NCBI GenBank assembly: GCA_029258695.1
Contig: JARIBR010000165.1
Coordinates: forward strand, 1-30,431
Reading direction: 5' to 3'
DNA from: Quadrisphaera sp.
GTDB taxonomy: Bacteria; Actinomycetota; Actinomycetes; Actinomycetales; Quadrisphaeraceae
Length of the DNA: 30,431 nucleotides
Under the pieces are notes generated by a model. It searched no databases. It was not told the DNA's origin and saw only the letters and a list, made by a program, of their open reading frames with translations. How positions within the stretch are numbered: position 1 is the stretch's first letter; each line of letters begins with the position of its first letter. Below, piece by piece: positions 7,364 to 15,360 of this stretch. Made by a program: the position numbers and the translations under genes.

Positions 7364-9178
7364 GTGCCCAGCTCTGCCCCCGTCTCCATCCCCACCCGTA
7401 CCAACGGCGTCCCGGACCGCGACGCCCGCCCCGGCCAGCCCGGCTCCGGCCAGCCCGGCCCCGGCCAGCCGGGCCGCGACCAGGCCCGCGGCGGCCAGTC
7501 CCGCAACGGCTCCTCGCGCCGCGGTCGTGGCGGCTCCGGCTCCTCGCGCCCCGGCTCCGACGCCCGCACCGGGTCAGCCCCGGGCGGTCGCCGCGCCGAG
7601 GCCGTGAGCCCCGCCGCGCCGGCCCCGGCCGCCCCTCGCCCCGCTGCTCCCGCTGCGGCCCCGGCCCCGGACGGCGCGTCGTTCGCCGACCTCGGCGTCC
7701 CCGACGCCCTCGTCGAGTCCATGGCCACGCGCGGCCTCACCACGCCCTTCCCCATCCAGACCGCCACCCTGCGCGACACCCTCGCCGGGCGTGACGTCCT
7801 CGGCCGCGGCAAGACCGGCTCCGGCAAGACCCTGGCCTTCGCGATCCCGCTCGTGGCCCGCCTGCGCGAGGCCGGGGCTCCGGCATCGCGCCGCACCCCC
7901 AAGCACCCCAGGGCCCTGGTGCTCGCCCCCACCCGCGAGCTGGCCCTCCAGATCGCCGCGACGATCGAGCCGCTGGCCCAGGCCGCCGGCCTGCGCACCA
8001 CGGTGATCTTCGGCGGAGTGCCGCAGGGCCGCCAGGTCAGCGCGCTGAGCAACGGCGTCGACGTCGTCATCGCCTGCCCCGGGCGCCTGGAGGACCTCAT
8101 GCGCCAGCGCGAGATCGTCCTCGACACCGTCGAGGTCACCGTGCTGGACGAGGCCGACCACATGGCCGACCTCGGGTTCCTGCCGGGCGTGACGCGCATC
8201 CTCACCGCCACCCCGCGCGGCGGGCAGCGGCTGCTCTTCTCCGCCACCCTCGACAACGGGGTGGACACCCTGGTCAAGAAGTTCCTCGACCAGCCGCTGA
8301 GCCACGCGGTGGACTCCGCCGAGTCCCCGGTCGCGGCGATGACCCACCACGTCCTCGCGGTCGACTCCCCCGAGGTCAAGACGGCCGTCGTGCGTCACCT
8401 CGCCTCCGGGACGGGGCGCCGGCTGCTGTTCATGCGCACCAAGCACCAGGCCAAGCGCCTCGCCCGTCAGCTCACCGCCAGCGGGATCCCCGCGGTGGAC
8501 CTGCACGGCAACCTCAGCCAGAACGCCCGCCAGCGCAACCTCGAGGCGTTCGCGTCCGGCGAGGCGAAGGTCATGGTGGCCACCGACATCGCCGCGCGGG
8601 GCATCCACGTCGACGACGTGGAGCTCGTCATCCACGTCGACCCCCCGACCGAGCACAAGGCGTACCTGCACCGCTCCGGGCGCACGGCGCGCGCCGGGTC
8701 CGGTGGTGACGTGGTGACCGTGATGCTGCCGGCCGAGGCCGCCGACGTCCGCGTCCTCATGCGCCAGGCCCGCATCACCGCCACCACCCACCGGATCGAC
8801 GCCTCCACCGACCTCGCTGCCTCGGTCGTCGGCTCCCTGACCGGCGAGGTGGCTCCGCACGTGGCCCCGCCCGCGAACGCCCCGGCCGTGCCGGCGGCCC
8901 GACCCGAGACCTCGGGCCGTGGCGGGCAGGGCGCTCGCGGCGGCCAGCGCTCCGGCGGTCGCGGCGGCCCGCAGCGCCCGGGCGGTCGCGGTGAGGGCCA
9001 CGGCGGGCCCGCCCGCTCGTCCGGCGGTGCAGGGCGCTCCGGTGGTGGGGCCGGCGGTGGTCGTCGACCGGCGCGCGGCGGCTCCGGCTCCGGCGGTGGA
9101 GGGCTGGTCTACTCGTCCACCAGCGGCGCCTCGACCGGACGCCACCCCGGCACCGGCGGGTCCTCCTCCCGCGAGTGA
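7364..9178 (+). CDS. DEAD-box ATP-dependent RNA helicase with low-complexity tails
   Basis: A 604-aa RNA helicase acting in RNA unwinding, for example in RNA turnover or ribosome assembly. The first 105 residues are Gly/Pro/Gln/Ala-rich. The core follows: Q-motif (F107 and PFPIQ to 132), motif I GKTGSGKT (149-156), PTRELALQ (189-196), CPGR (238-241), DEAD (262-265), SAT (293-295), TDIAARGIHVDD (about 407-418) and HRSGRTARAG (436-445). From about residue 480 the tail is rich in RGG/GGR, typical of RNA-binding tails in RhlE-like helicases. GTG at 7364 is the first start after an in-frame TGA at 7352, with GAGAG (7353-7357) as a possible ribosome site. Confidence 0.92.
   Translation: MPSSAPVSIPTRTNGVPDRDARPGQPGSGQPGPGQPGRDQARGGQSRNGSSRRGRGGSGSSRPGSDARTGSAPGGRRAEAVSPAAPAPAAPRPAAPAAAPAPDGASFADLGVPDALVESMATRGLTTPFPIQTATLRDTLAGRDVLGRGKTGSGKTLAFAIPLVARLREAGAPASRRTPKHPRALVLAPTRELALQIAATIEPLAQAAGLRTTVIFGGVPQGRQVSALSNGVDVVIACPGRLEDLMRQREIVLDTVEVTVLDEADHMADLGFLPGVTRILTATPRGGQRLLFSATLDNGVDTLVKKFLDQPLSHAVDSAESPVAAMTHHVLAVDSPEVKTAVVRHLASGTGRRLLFMRTKHQAKRLARQLTASGIPAVDLHGNLSQNARQRNLEAFASGEAKVMVATDIAARGIHVDDVELVIHVDPPTEHKAYLHRSGRTARAGSGGDVVTVMLPAEAADVRVLMRQARITATTHRIDASTDLAASVVGSLTGEVAPHVAPPANAPAVPAARPETSGRGGQGARGGQRSGGRGGPQRPGGRGEGHGGPARSSGGAGRSGGGAGGGRRPARGGSGSGGGGLVYSSTSGASTGRHPGTGGSSSRE
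7433..7477 (+). repeat. 15-bp in-frame tandem repeat in the helicase N-terminus
   Basis: Three units of 15 bases (7433, 7448, 7463), each starting GGCCAGCC and together encoding repeats of Gly-Gln-Pro-Gly-X, expand the disordered N-terminal tail. Unit number is probably variable between strains. Confidence 0.7.
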
Positions 9179-9216
9179 CCGCCGCCCTCCATGATCGCCA
9201 CTCTGAGTGACCAGGA

Positions 9217-9244
9217 TTGACTGTGCGCGACAACATGGCACAGT
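9217..9244 (+). promoter_or_regulatory. Promoter covered by a palindrome, upstream of the RsbW-like gene
   Basis: TTGACT (9217-9222), a 16-base spacer and CACAGT (9239-9244) make a plausible housekeeping promoter. The expected start point falls at 9250-9251, so the transcript would begin on or next to the ATG and be leaderless. ACTGTGC (9220-9226) and GCACAGT (9238-9244) form a perfect 7-bp inverted repeat over exactly this promoter, which suggests repression by a dimeric protein. Neither element has been tested. Confidence 0.5.
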
Positions 9245-9250
9245 TGGGGC

Positions 9251-9655
9251 ATGCGTGCGTCTCTCCACCCGGTGACCACCCCGCGGCTCCGGGTGGAGAC
9301 GACATTGCCCTGCGACCCGACCGCTGCCGCCTCGGCGCGGCGGCTCGTGCTCGACGGGTGCGCCCGCGGCGGCGTGGACGGTGAGGTGGCCGACACCGCG
9401 GAGCTGCTCGTCTCCGAGGTGGTGACCAACGCCGTCGTCCACGGCCGTTCCGAGGTGCGGCTGCGCCTGGAGGTCGACGAGGATGCGGTGCGCGTCGAGG
9501 TCGGTGACGACAACTCACGGCACCCGGTGACGCTGCGCGCCGAGGAGGCTGCGCTGGACGGGCGCGGGATGACCATCGTCGAGATGCTGGCGAGCACCTG
9601 GGGCGTGCTGGACGGCGCGTTCGGCAAGATCGTGTGGTTCGAGGTGGCTGCCTGA
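9251..9655 (+). CDS. RsbW-like ATP-binding protein (HATPase_c_2, anti-sigma/serine kinase type)
   Basis: A 134-aa stand-alone GHKL ATPase of the anti-sigma-factor kinase type. The N-box is ELLVSEVVTNAVVHG (51-65, with Glu 56 and Asn 60 as expected Mg/ATP ligands). The G1-like box is VGDDNSRHP (84-92), the G2-like box GRGMTIVEMLASTWG (104-118), and the closing strand GKIVWFE. Such proteins bind and inhibit a sigma factor, or phosphorylate an anti-sigma antagonist (STAS protein). No sigma factor or STAS gene is adjacent, so the partner must be elsewhere; many actinobacteria carry dozens of such orphans. The MFS gene follows 27 bases later and may be co-transcribed. Confidence 0.85.
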   Translation: MRASLHPVTTPRLRVETTLPCDPTAAASARRLVLDGCARGGVDGEVADTAELLVSEVVTNAVVHGRSEVRLRLEVDEDAVRVEVGDDNSRHPVTLRAEEAALDGRGMTIVEMLASTWGVLDGAFGKIVWFEVAA

Positions 9656-9682
9656 ACCCGGAGCGGACGGGGAGGAGGCACG

Positions 9683-11038
9683 GTGAGGACCACGCCCGAC
9701 CCCTCCCGGCCCGGCGGCAGCAGCAGCGGGCTCGGCTCGCGCACGGCGTGGGTCGTCTGGGTGCTCGGGGTCAGCGCCTACGTCGCGGCGGTGCTCCAGC
9801 GCACCTCGTTCGGCGTGGCCGCCACCGAGGCCGCCAGCCGCTTCGACGCCCCCGCCTCGGTGCTCTCCGCGTTCACCGTGCTCCAGCTGCTGGTCTACGC
9901 AGCGCTGCAGGTGCCCGCCGGTCTGGCCCTGGACCGGTTCGGCGCCCGGCGCCTGCTCACCGCCGGGGCGCTGCTCATGGGCGCCGGGCAGCTCGTGCTG
10001 GCCCTGGCGAGCGTCGTGCCGCTCGCGGTGCTCGGACGGGCGATGGTCGGTGCCGGCGACGCCCTGACCTTCGTGTCGGTGATCCGCCTCGCGGCGTCGT
10101 GGTTCTCCCCGCGCCAGGTGCCCGTGGTCACCCAGCTCACCGGCATCCTCGGCCAGACGGGGCAGATCCTCTCGGCGGTGCCCCTCGTGGCGCTGCTGAC
10201 GCGCGGGGGGTGGACGCCCGCGTTCGTCTCCGCCGCCACCGTCAGCGCGCTCATCGGCCTGCTCGTGTGGCTCGGCGTGCGTGACGCGCCGGGGGTGCGC
10301 ACCCGCGTGGGCCCGGCGATGAGCTTCTCCCAGGCACGCCACGACCTCACCTCGGCCTGGCGCCACCCCGGCACGCGCCTGGGCCTCTGGTCGCACTTCA
10401 CCACCCAGTTCCCCGCCACGGTCTTCGCCCTCATGTGGGGCTACCCCTTCCTCACCGCCGGGGAGGGTCGCTCGCCGCAGGCCGCCTCGGCCCTGATCAC
10501 CCTCCACGTCCTCGCCGGCATCGCCGCCGGTCCGGTGCTCGGGATCGCCGCCGGACGCCACCCGCTGCGCCGCTCGTGGCTGGTGCTCACCGTCATCGGT
10601 CTCAACGTGAGCGCGTGGACGGCCGTCCTGGCCTGGCCGGGCCCCGCACCGGTCTGGCTGCTGGTGCTGCTCATGCTCTTCATGGCGACCGGCGGGCCCG
10701 GCTCCCTCGTGGGGCTGGACTTCGCTCGCACGTTCAACCCCTCGGCGCGCCTGGGCACCGCCACGGGACTGGTGAACATCGGTGGCTTCGCGGCGTCGCT
10801 GGTGGTGATCACCGGCGTGGGCGTCGTGCTGGACGCCACGGGCGGCGACTACTCCCTGGGCGACTTCCGCCTCGCGCTGAGCACCCAGTACGTCATCTGG
10901 GCGATCGGCCTGGTCGGCATCCTCACGACGCGGCGGCTCGTCCGCCGGCAGATGGCTGCCGGCGGCGTGGTGGTCCCGCCGATCCGCGAGGCGCTGGCCC
11001 GCCAGCGCGGCGAGCGCCGCGAGCGCCGCCGCCGGTGA
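9683..11038 (+). CDS. MFS transporter, probable 12-TMS permease
   Basis: A 451-aa major facilitator protein. The N-terminal half has a first helix at about 23-43, the cytoplasmic loop LALDRFGARRLLTAG resembling MFS motif A (about 81-95), and paired helices up to about residue 200. A hydrophilic central loop (about 200-225) and a second set of six helices follow, ending with a basic tail (RQRGERRERRRR). The GTG start at 9683 follows a strong GGAGGAGG (9671-9678). It is probably co-transcribed with the RsbW-like gene. The sequence does not reveal the substrate; nitrate/sugar/aromatic-acid type labels would be guesses. Confidence 0.85.
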   Translation: MRTTPDPSRPGGSSSGLGSRTAWVVWVLGVSAYVAAVLQRTSFGVAATEAASRFDAPASVLSAFTVLQLLVYAALQVPAGLALDRFGARRLLTAGALLMGAGQLVLALASVVPLAVLGRAMVGAGDALTFVSVIRLAASWFSPRQVPVVTQLTGILGQTGQILSAVPLVALLTRGGWTPAFVSAATVSALIGLLVWLGVRDAPGVRTRVGPAMSFSQARHDLTSAWRHPGTRLGLWSHFTTQFPATVFALMWGYPFLTAGEGRSPQAASALITLHVLAGIAAGPVLGIAAGRHPLRRSWLVLTVIGLNVSAWTAVLAWPGPAPVWLLVLLMLFMATGGPGSLVGLDFARTFNPSARLGTATGLVNIGGFAASLVVITGVGVVLDATGGDYSLGDFRLALSTQYVIWAIGLVGILTTRRLVRRQMAAGGVVVPPIREALARQRGERRERRRR

Positions 11039-11054
11039 CGCGGGTGGGTCGCTC

Positions 11055-11669
11055 CTAGCTGGCCGGCTTCACCGCGGGCATGCTGCCGGTGCTGCTCGCC
11101 GGGTCGCGCGTGGTCGCGGCGCGGTCGCTCGGCAGGTCCCCGGCACGCAGCCGGTACACCACGAGGTTCTGGTCGTAGTACTTCTCCGTCTCGCCGACCC
11201 ACTCCATGCCCAGACGCTTGGCGATCCACGCCGCCCGCTCGTTGCCCGGCTTCACCACGGCGAACAGCTCGGAGGCCGACTGGTCGAAGGCCCAGCGCGC
11301 CAGCGCGGCGGTGCCCTCGGACGCGTACCCCTGGCCCCAGTGCTCGGGGACCAGCTGCCAGGCGACCTCGATGTCGACGTCGTGCGGGGGCATGGTGCGC
11401 AGCACCAGCGCGCCGACGACCACCTCGTCCTCGCGGCGCACGAGCGCCCAGCGCCCCACGAAGGCCTCGAGCTCGGGGTCGATGCCGTCGTCCTCCTCGC
11501 GCCAGGACCGCAGGCGCGCCAGCATGGCGTCCTCGTCGGGCACGGGCTCGACCTCCGGGGTCAACCAGCGGGAGACGCGCTCGTCGCCGAAGATGGCGAG
11601 GGCGGCGGGGGCGTCGGAGTCCGCCCAGTCGCGCACGAGCAGGCGCTCCGTGGTCAGCAGCGTGGTCAC
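11055..11669 (-). CDS. GNAT-family N-acetyltransferase, RimJ/RimL-like
   Basis: A 204-aa acetyl-CoA-dependent acetyltransferase. It opens with the RimJ/L pattern LLTTERLLVRDW. The acetyl-CoA-binding motif A is EVAWQLVPEHWGQGYASEG (about 101-119). The C-terminal NERAAWIAKRLGMEWVG follows at about 143-159. The usual role of the group is acetylation of protein N-termini, amino acids or antibiotics; the substrate is unknown here. The start is GTG at 11669, chosen because homologous sequence begins there (TTLLTTERL); no Shine-Dalgarno sequence is visible. The last 25 residues are Ser/Thr/Pro-rich and probably disordered. It is convergent with the MFS gene (16-base gap) and divergent from the lycopene cyclase gene. 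Confidence 0.88.
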   Translation of the reverse strand: MTTLLTTERLLVRDWADSDAPAALAIFGDERVSRWLTPEVEPVPDEDAMLARLRSWREEDDGIDPELEAFVGRWALVRREDEVVVGALVLRTMPPHDVDIEVAWQLVPEHWGQGYASEGTAALARWAFDQSASELFAVVKPGNERAAWIAKRLGMEWVGETEKYYDQNLVVYRLRAGDLPSDRAATTRDPASSTGSMPAVKPAS

Positions 11670-11750
11670 GGGGAAACGGTAGCGCCAAAGCGGAGTGCTT
11701 CGATCACGGCGGGCCATGAGGTGCTGCGCGGCGTCGGGCATGCTGAGCCC

Positions 11751-13103
11751 GTGACCCCCCGCGCCGGCCTGGCGCCCGTCCCCGCCGCGGCCGACGTCGT
11801 GCTCCTCGGTGGCGGCGGGGCGGCGGTGATCGTGCTGCAGCACCTCGCGGCCGTGCTCCACGAGCGCGCGGCCACCGGCGACGCCGGCGAGCGCTCCGGC
11901 CGTGGCGAGGGCGTCCGGGCCGCTACCCCCGGGCCCCTGCGGGTGGTCGTCGTGGACCCGGTGGACCGGCTCCGCACGCGGCCCGCGGACCGCACGTGGT
12001 GCTCGTGGTGGGACGCCGACGACCCGCACCTGGCCCTGCTGCGCCCCAGCGTCGCCGCGTCGTGGCGACGCCTCGCGGTGGTCGACCGCGAGGGAGTGCC
12101 CCGCGTGCTCGACCTGGGGGCGCTGCGCTACGTCATGGTCCGCGGGGAGGACCTCTACGCCGCGGTCGCTGAGCAGGTCGCGGCGCTGGACGGAGCCCTG
12201 CAGGTGACCCACGTGAGCGCGGCGGTGACCTCGGTGGTCGCCGGGCCCCACGACGTGGTGGTGGAGACGCCGGACGGCTCGATCGCCGCCCCGGTCGCCC
12301 TGGACTCGCGGCCCGCCGCGCCGGTGAGGGCCGCCGCGACCCGGCTCCTGCAGCACTTCCGCGGCGAGGTCGTCGCCGACGCCAGCGGGGGTCGCGGCGT
12401 CGCCGTCCTCATGGACTTCTCCCTCCCGCAGCCGGCCGTCGGCGTCGCCTTCGGCTACCGCCTGCCCGCACCCGACGGCACCACGCTGGTGGAGTACACG
12501 GAGTTCTCGCCCGCGGTGCTCGACGACGCCGGGTACGCCGCCGCGCTGGGCGGCTACCGCCAGGCCGTGGGGCTGGCCGACGCCCCGACCGAGCACGTCG
12601 AGCAGGGCGTGATCCCCATGGACGACGCCGTCCGCCGCGCCGTCGCCGGGCCGCGGGTGGTGCGCATCGGGGGTGCTGGTGGAGCGATCAGGGGATCGAC
12701 GGGGTACGCCTTCGCGGCGATGCAGCGCCAGGGGAGCGCGATCGCCGCGGCGATCGTGCGCGAGCACGCGGCCGGGCGAGACCTGAGCGCCGACGCCATC
12801 GCGCCCCCGCGGCCCTACCCGCGGCGCCACGCCTGGATGGACGCCGTGGTGCTGCGCGCGCTGGCGGACGGGAGCCTGCGCGGCGCGGACTTCTTCCCTC
12901 GGCTGTTCGCCCGCAACCCCCCGGAGCGGGTCCTGCGCTTCCTCGACGGCTCGACCACGCCGCGCGAGGAGCTGGCCCTCATGGCCACCGCCCCGCTGGG
13001 CGTCATGGTGGTCTCCGCCGTGCGTGACGCGCTGTGGCGCCTCACGCGAGGCCGAGCGGCTCCGCGAGGTACTGGTAGCCGACGAACGCGACGACGTCGA
13101 TGA
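11751..13103 (+). CDS. Lycopene cyclase family protein (CrtY type)
   Basis: A 450-aa FAD/NAD-dependent cyclase that would convert lycopene to a cyclic carotene. Visible motifs: dinucleotide-binding DVVLLGGGGAA (about 15-25), DP at 69-70 (end of the second strand), RTWCSW (81-86), LQHFRG (200-205), LVEYTEFS (246-253), IPMDD (288-292) and the strongly conserved IGGAGGAIRGSTGYAFAAMQRQ block (306-327). No crtE, crtB or crtI gene is nearby, so lycopene must come from another locus. GTG 11751 is taken as the start, with GTG 11721 possible. The basic C-terminus (from about 430) reads antisense through the end of the CPBP gene, a 62-base convergent overlap. Confidence 0.85.
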   Translation: MTPRAGLAPVPAAADVVLLGGGGAAVIVLQHLAAVLHERAATGDAGERSGRGEGVRAATPGPLRVVVVDPVDRLRTRPADRTWCSWWDADDPHLALLRPSVAASWRRLAVVDREGVPRVLDLGALRYVMVRGEDLYAAVAEQVAALDGALQVTHVSAAVTSVVAGPHDVVVETPDGSIAAPVALDSRPAAPVRAAATRLLQHFRGEVVADASGGRGVAVLMDFSLPQPAVGVAFGYRLPAPDGTTLVEYTEFSPAVLDDAGYAAALGGYRQAVGLADAPTEHVEQGVIPMDDAVRRAVAGPRVVRIGGAGGAIRGSTGYAFAAMQRQGSAIAAAIVREHAAGRDLSADAIAPPRPYPRRHAWMDAVVLRALADGSLRGADFFPRLFARNPPERVLRFLDGSTTPREELALMATAPLGVMVVSAVRDALWRLTRGRAAPRGTGSRRTRRRR

Positions 13104-13923
13104 GCGTGTGGGCGATCACCAGCGGCATCACCCGGCGGGTGCGCAGGTACACCAGCGAGAAGACCACCCCCATGATCGCGTTGCCGACGAACGGTCCCCA
13201 CCCCTGGTAGAGGTGGTAGCTGCCGCGCACCAGCGCGCTGACGGCGATGATCAGCGGCGTCGACCAGCCGAGGCGCTGCAGCCGGTCGAGCAGGTACGCG
13301 ACGACGATCACCTCCTCCACCAGGCCGCTCCTCAGCGCGGAGAGCACGAGCACCGGCACCGTCCACCAGAAGCTCGCCAGCCCCGAGGCCTCCAGCTGGG
13401 CGTTGAGGCCCAGCGCGCGGCCCAGCGCGAACAGCCCGAGGCCGGGGACGCCGATCACCAGGGCGAGGAGGAAGCCGAGGACGAGGTCCGGCAGGGGCCG
13501 GGTGAAGGACAGGCCGATGCGCCGGCACACCGCCCCCAGCCGCTCCGTGCCGGCGGTGCCGCCCGCGAGCAGGAAGATGACGAGGGCGACGGGCACGAGC
13601 GCGACGGCGATGTCCAGCAGCTGGAACGCGAGGTCGACGTTCGGGCGCGGGCTCCGCGAGGTGTTCAGCCGGGCCGTCGCCCCCGCCACCCCGCCCTCCG
13701 CGGTGAGGTTCGCGATGATCCGCACCACCGAGTAGAGAGCGGAGGCCCCCAGCGAGAGGCCGAGGACGAGGAGCACCTCCCCGCCGACCCGTGCTCTGCG
13801 CGGGGCGCCTCGTGCGCCGTCACGTGTCGGGGCCCCTCGTGCGCCGTCACGTGTCGGGGCGCCCGTGGACGTGGACGCCGCCGTCGTGCGGGCGCCGCCT
13901 GCTGCGAGGTCGTCGTCGGGCAT
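13042..13923 (-). CDS. CPBP-family intramembrane metalloprotease (CAAX/ABI type)
   Basis: A 293-aa polytopic membrane protein. After a hydrophilic N-terminus with a 9-residue repeat (APTRDGARG twice, 22-39) come about seven or eight hydrophobic segments from residue 48 on. The three CPBP motifs are near the C-terminus: EEVIVVAYLLDRL (203-215), RGSYHLYQG with His 237, and AHTLIDVVAFVGY with His 272 and Asp 276. These are the expected metal/catalytic residues. The Arg of the classical EExxxR motif is replaced; I recall many actinobacterial members with the same EEVxVVxY form. Function in bacteria ranges from prenyl-protein-like cleavage to bacteriocin self-immunity, so no specific role is claimed. 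Confidence 0.88.
   Translation of the reverse strand: MPDDDLAAGGARTTAASTSTGAPTRDGARGAPTRDGARGAPRRARVGGEVLLVLGLSLGASALYSVVRIIANLTAEGGVAGATARLNTSRSPRPNVDLAFQLLDIAVALVPVALVIFLLAGGTAGTERLGAVCRRIGLSFTRPLPDLVLGFLLALVIGVPGLGLFALGRALGLNAQLEASGLASFWWTVPVLVLSALRSGLVEEVIVVAYLLDRLQRLGWSTPLIIAVSALVRGSYHLYQGWGPFVGNAIMGVVFSLVYLRTRRVMPLVIAHTLIDVVAFVGYQYLAEPLGLA
13802..13855. repeat. 27-bp in-frame tandem repeat in the CPBP gene
   Basis: Bases 13802-13828 and 13829-13855 are identical except for one base, and each contains CACGTG. They encode the duplicated APTRDGARG of the CPBP N-terminus. The copy is recent, since nearly every base is conserved. Confidence 0.8.
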
Positions 13924-13996
13924 GCGAGCAGTCTGTCGCGCCGCCGGCCGCAGCGGGCGGGGAACACGGCCGGGCCCGTGCGGCGCTGCACCGGGC

Positions 13997-15010
13997 ATGA
14001 CCGACCCGAGCACCGCCGCACCCACCCCCGAGGACCTCGAGCGCTCCCGCGAGATCGGCAGCGACACCGCGTCCGGCACGGGCACGGTGCGCCTGGGCCG
14101 CGGCGACGACGCCATCGGCGTCTTCCCGCTGTGCCTGGGCGGCAACGTCTTCGGGTGGACCGCCGACGAGGAGGCCACCGTCGAGATCCTCGACGCCTTC
14201 GTGGAGGCGGGCGGGAACTTCGTCGACACCGCGGACGCGTACTCCGCGTGGGTCGACGGGCACTCCGGCGGCGAGAGCGAGCAGGTGCTCGGCGCGTGGC
14301 TGGCGAAGCGTCACGCCGCGGGCTCGATGCACGTCGCGACGAAGACCGGCAAGCTCCCCGGCGCGGACCTGTCCGCCGGCTCCGTGAGGTCCTCGCTCGA
14401 CGCCTCGCTGCAGCGCCTGGGCACCGACTCCGTGAGCCTGTACTACGCCCACCGCGACGAGGAGGAGCGTGACGTCGCCGAGATCGTCGAGACCTTCGGC
14501 GGGCTCGTCACGCAGGGTCGGGCCCGCACGTGGGGGCTGAGCAACTGGTCCGCGCCGCGGATCGACGCCGCGGTGGCCGCAGCCGACGCCGCCGGGCTGC
14601 CGCGCCCCGTCGCGCTGCAGAACCAGGGCAGCGCCGTCTCGCGCACCCCCGTCGACGAGGTGGAGGCCGCGGACCGCGCCGGGATGCTCCAGCTGCCGTG
14701 GGGCGCGCTGGCCAGCGGCTTCCTCTCGGGCAAGTACCGCCGTGGCGGTGAGGCCCCGAAGACCCCGCGCGCCGACGCCGTGGCGCAGCGCTACGCGGAC
14801 GACGCGGGCTGGGCCGTCCTCGACGCCGTGCGCGGCGTCGCCGAGGGGCGCGGCGCCCCGGTGGGCGCGGTGGCGATCGCGTGGCTGCGCAGCCAGGGCA
14901 CGGTGCCGGTGGCCTCGGCGTCGAAGCGCCACCAGCTGGACGCCCTGGTGAGCGGGGCGACCATGGAGCTGGCCGCAGACGAGGTGGCCGCCATCACCGA
15001 CGCGGCCTAG
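13997..15010 (+). CDS. Aldo/keto reductase
   Basis: A 337-aa NADPH-dependent oxidoreductase with a TIM barrel. The catalytic tetrad is visible: Asp 77 and Tyr 82 in FVDTADAY, Lys 116 in ATKTGK, and His 152 in YYAHRDE. Cofactor-site features near the C-terminus include TVPVASASKRHQLD. It resembles the large group of bacterial reductases annotated as general stress protein 69 / YajO-like, which reduce varied aldehydes and ketones; the real substrate is unknown. The ATG at 13997 lies 73 bases from the divergent CPBP start, and CCGGGC precedes it without a clear ribosome site. The stop is TAG at 15008-15010. Confidence 0.92.
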   Translation: MTDPSTAAPTPEDLERSREIGSDTASGTGTVRLGRGDDAIGVFPLCLGGNVFGWTADEEATVEILDAFVEAGGNFVDTADAYSAWVDGHSGGESEQVLGAWLAKRHAAGSMHVATKTGKLPGADLSAGSVRSSLDASLQRLGTDSVSLYYAHRDEEERDVAEIVETFGGLVTQGRARTWGLSNWSAPRIDAAVAAADAAGLPRPVALQNQGSAVSRTPVDEVEAADRAGMLQLPWGALASGFLSGKYRRGGEAPKTPRADAVAQRYADDAGWAVLDAVRGVAEGRGAPVGAVAIAWLRSQGTVPVASASKRHQLDALVSGATMELAADEVAAITDAA

Positions 15011-15024
15011 GTCCGGGACCACCA

Positions 15025-15069
15025 CGTCGCGGTCGGGCGGCTGGCGCGCACGAGCCACCGACCACGACG
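15025..15069 (+). terminator. Hairpin terminator after the aldo/keto reductase gene
   Basis: CGTCGCGGTCGG (15025-15036) pairs with CCGACCACGACG (15058-15069), 11 of 12 positions, 14 bases after the stop. The 21-base loop can form a further short stem (GGCT/AGCC). There is no U-tract. Confidence 0.5.
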
Positions 15070-15258
15070 GGCTCGGCGGCGGGGCCACCCCGGCGCTGCT
15101 TTCCACCGGGTCCCCGGCACCTGCGTCCACGGTGACGCCGACGAGGACGTCCCGCTCTCCGAGAACCGCTCCTCCGTGGCTGCGGGCGACGACGCCCCCC
15201 TCGACGTGGTGCCCGGAGTGGATCCCTCGTGCTGCCGGAAGCGGATCCGGAATGCTGG
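15070..15258. other. Non-coding stretch before the MHS symporter promoter
   Basis: No gene is supported here. The possible small reading frames (for example a 98-codon minus-strand frame, 15007-15303) are low-complexity and have no ribosome site. The stretch separates region 1 from the palindrome-controlled catabolic region. Confidence 0.4.
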
Positions 15259-15304
15259 TTGGATCTCGGGGCTGACTGCGCTACCTTGCCTGATTGTCGA
15301 CAAA
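15259..15304 (+). promoter_or_regulatory. Promoter and operator site 1 of the catabolic regulon
   Basis: TTGGAT (15259-15264), a 17-base spacer and TACCTT (15282-15287) form a plausible promoter with start point near 15294. GATTGTCGACAAA at 15292-15304, containing the perfect palindrome TTGTCGACAA (15294-15303), sits right at that start point, 57 bases before the symporter ATG. The same palindrome recurs at 18101, 24054 and 26223. The site fits FadR/FCD-type GntR recognition (TnGT...ACnA), and such a regulator is encoded at 19670-20323. Confidence 0.75.
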
Positions 15305-15360
15305 GTGACACGTGCCTTCCACCGTCGGGAGGCGCCCCAGCCTCGAGAAGGGACTCCGGC

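Noticed and set aside
15007..15303. A 98-codon minus-strand frame in the gap before the symporter
   Set aside because: No ribosome site, Ser/Arg/Pro-rich composition, no recognisable motif, and it overlaps a hairpin, promoter and operator.
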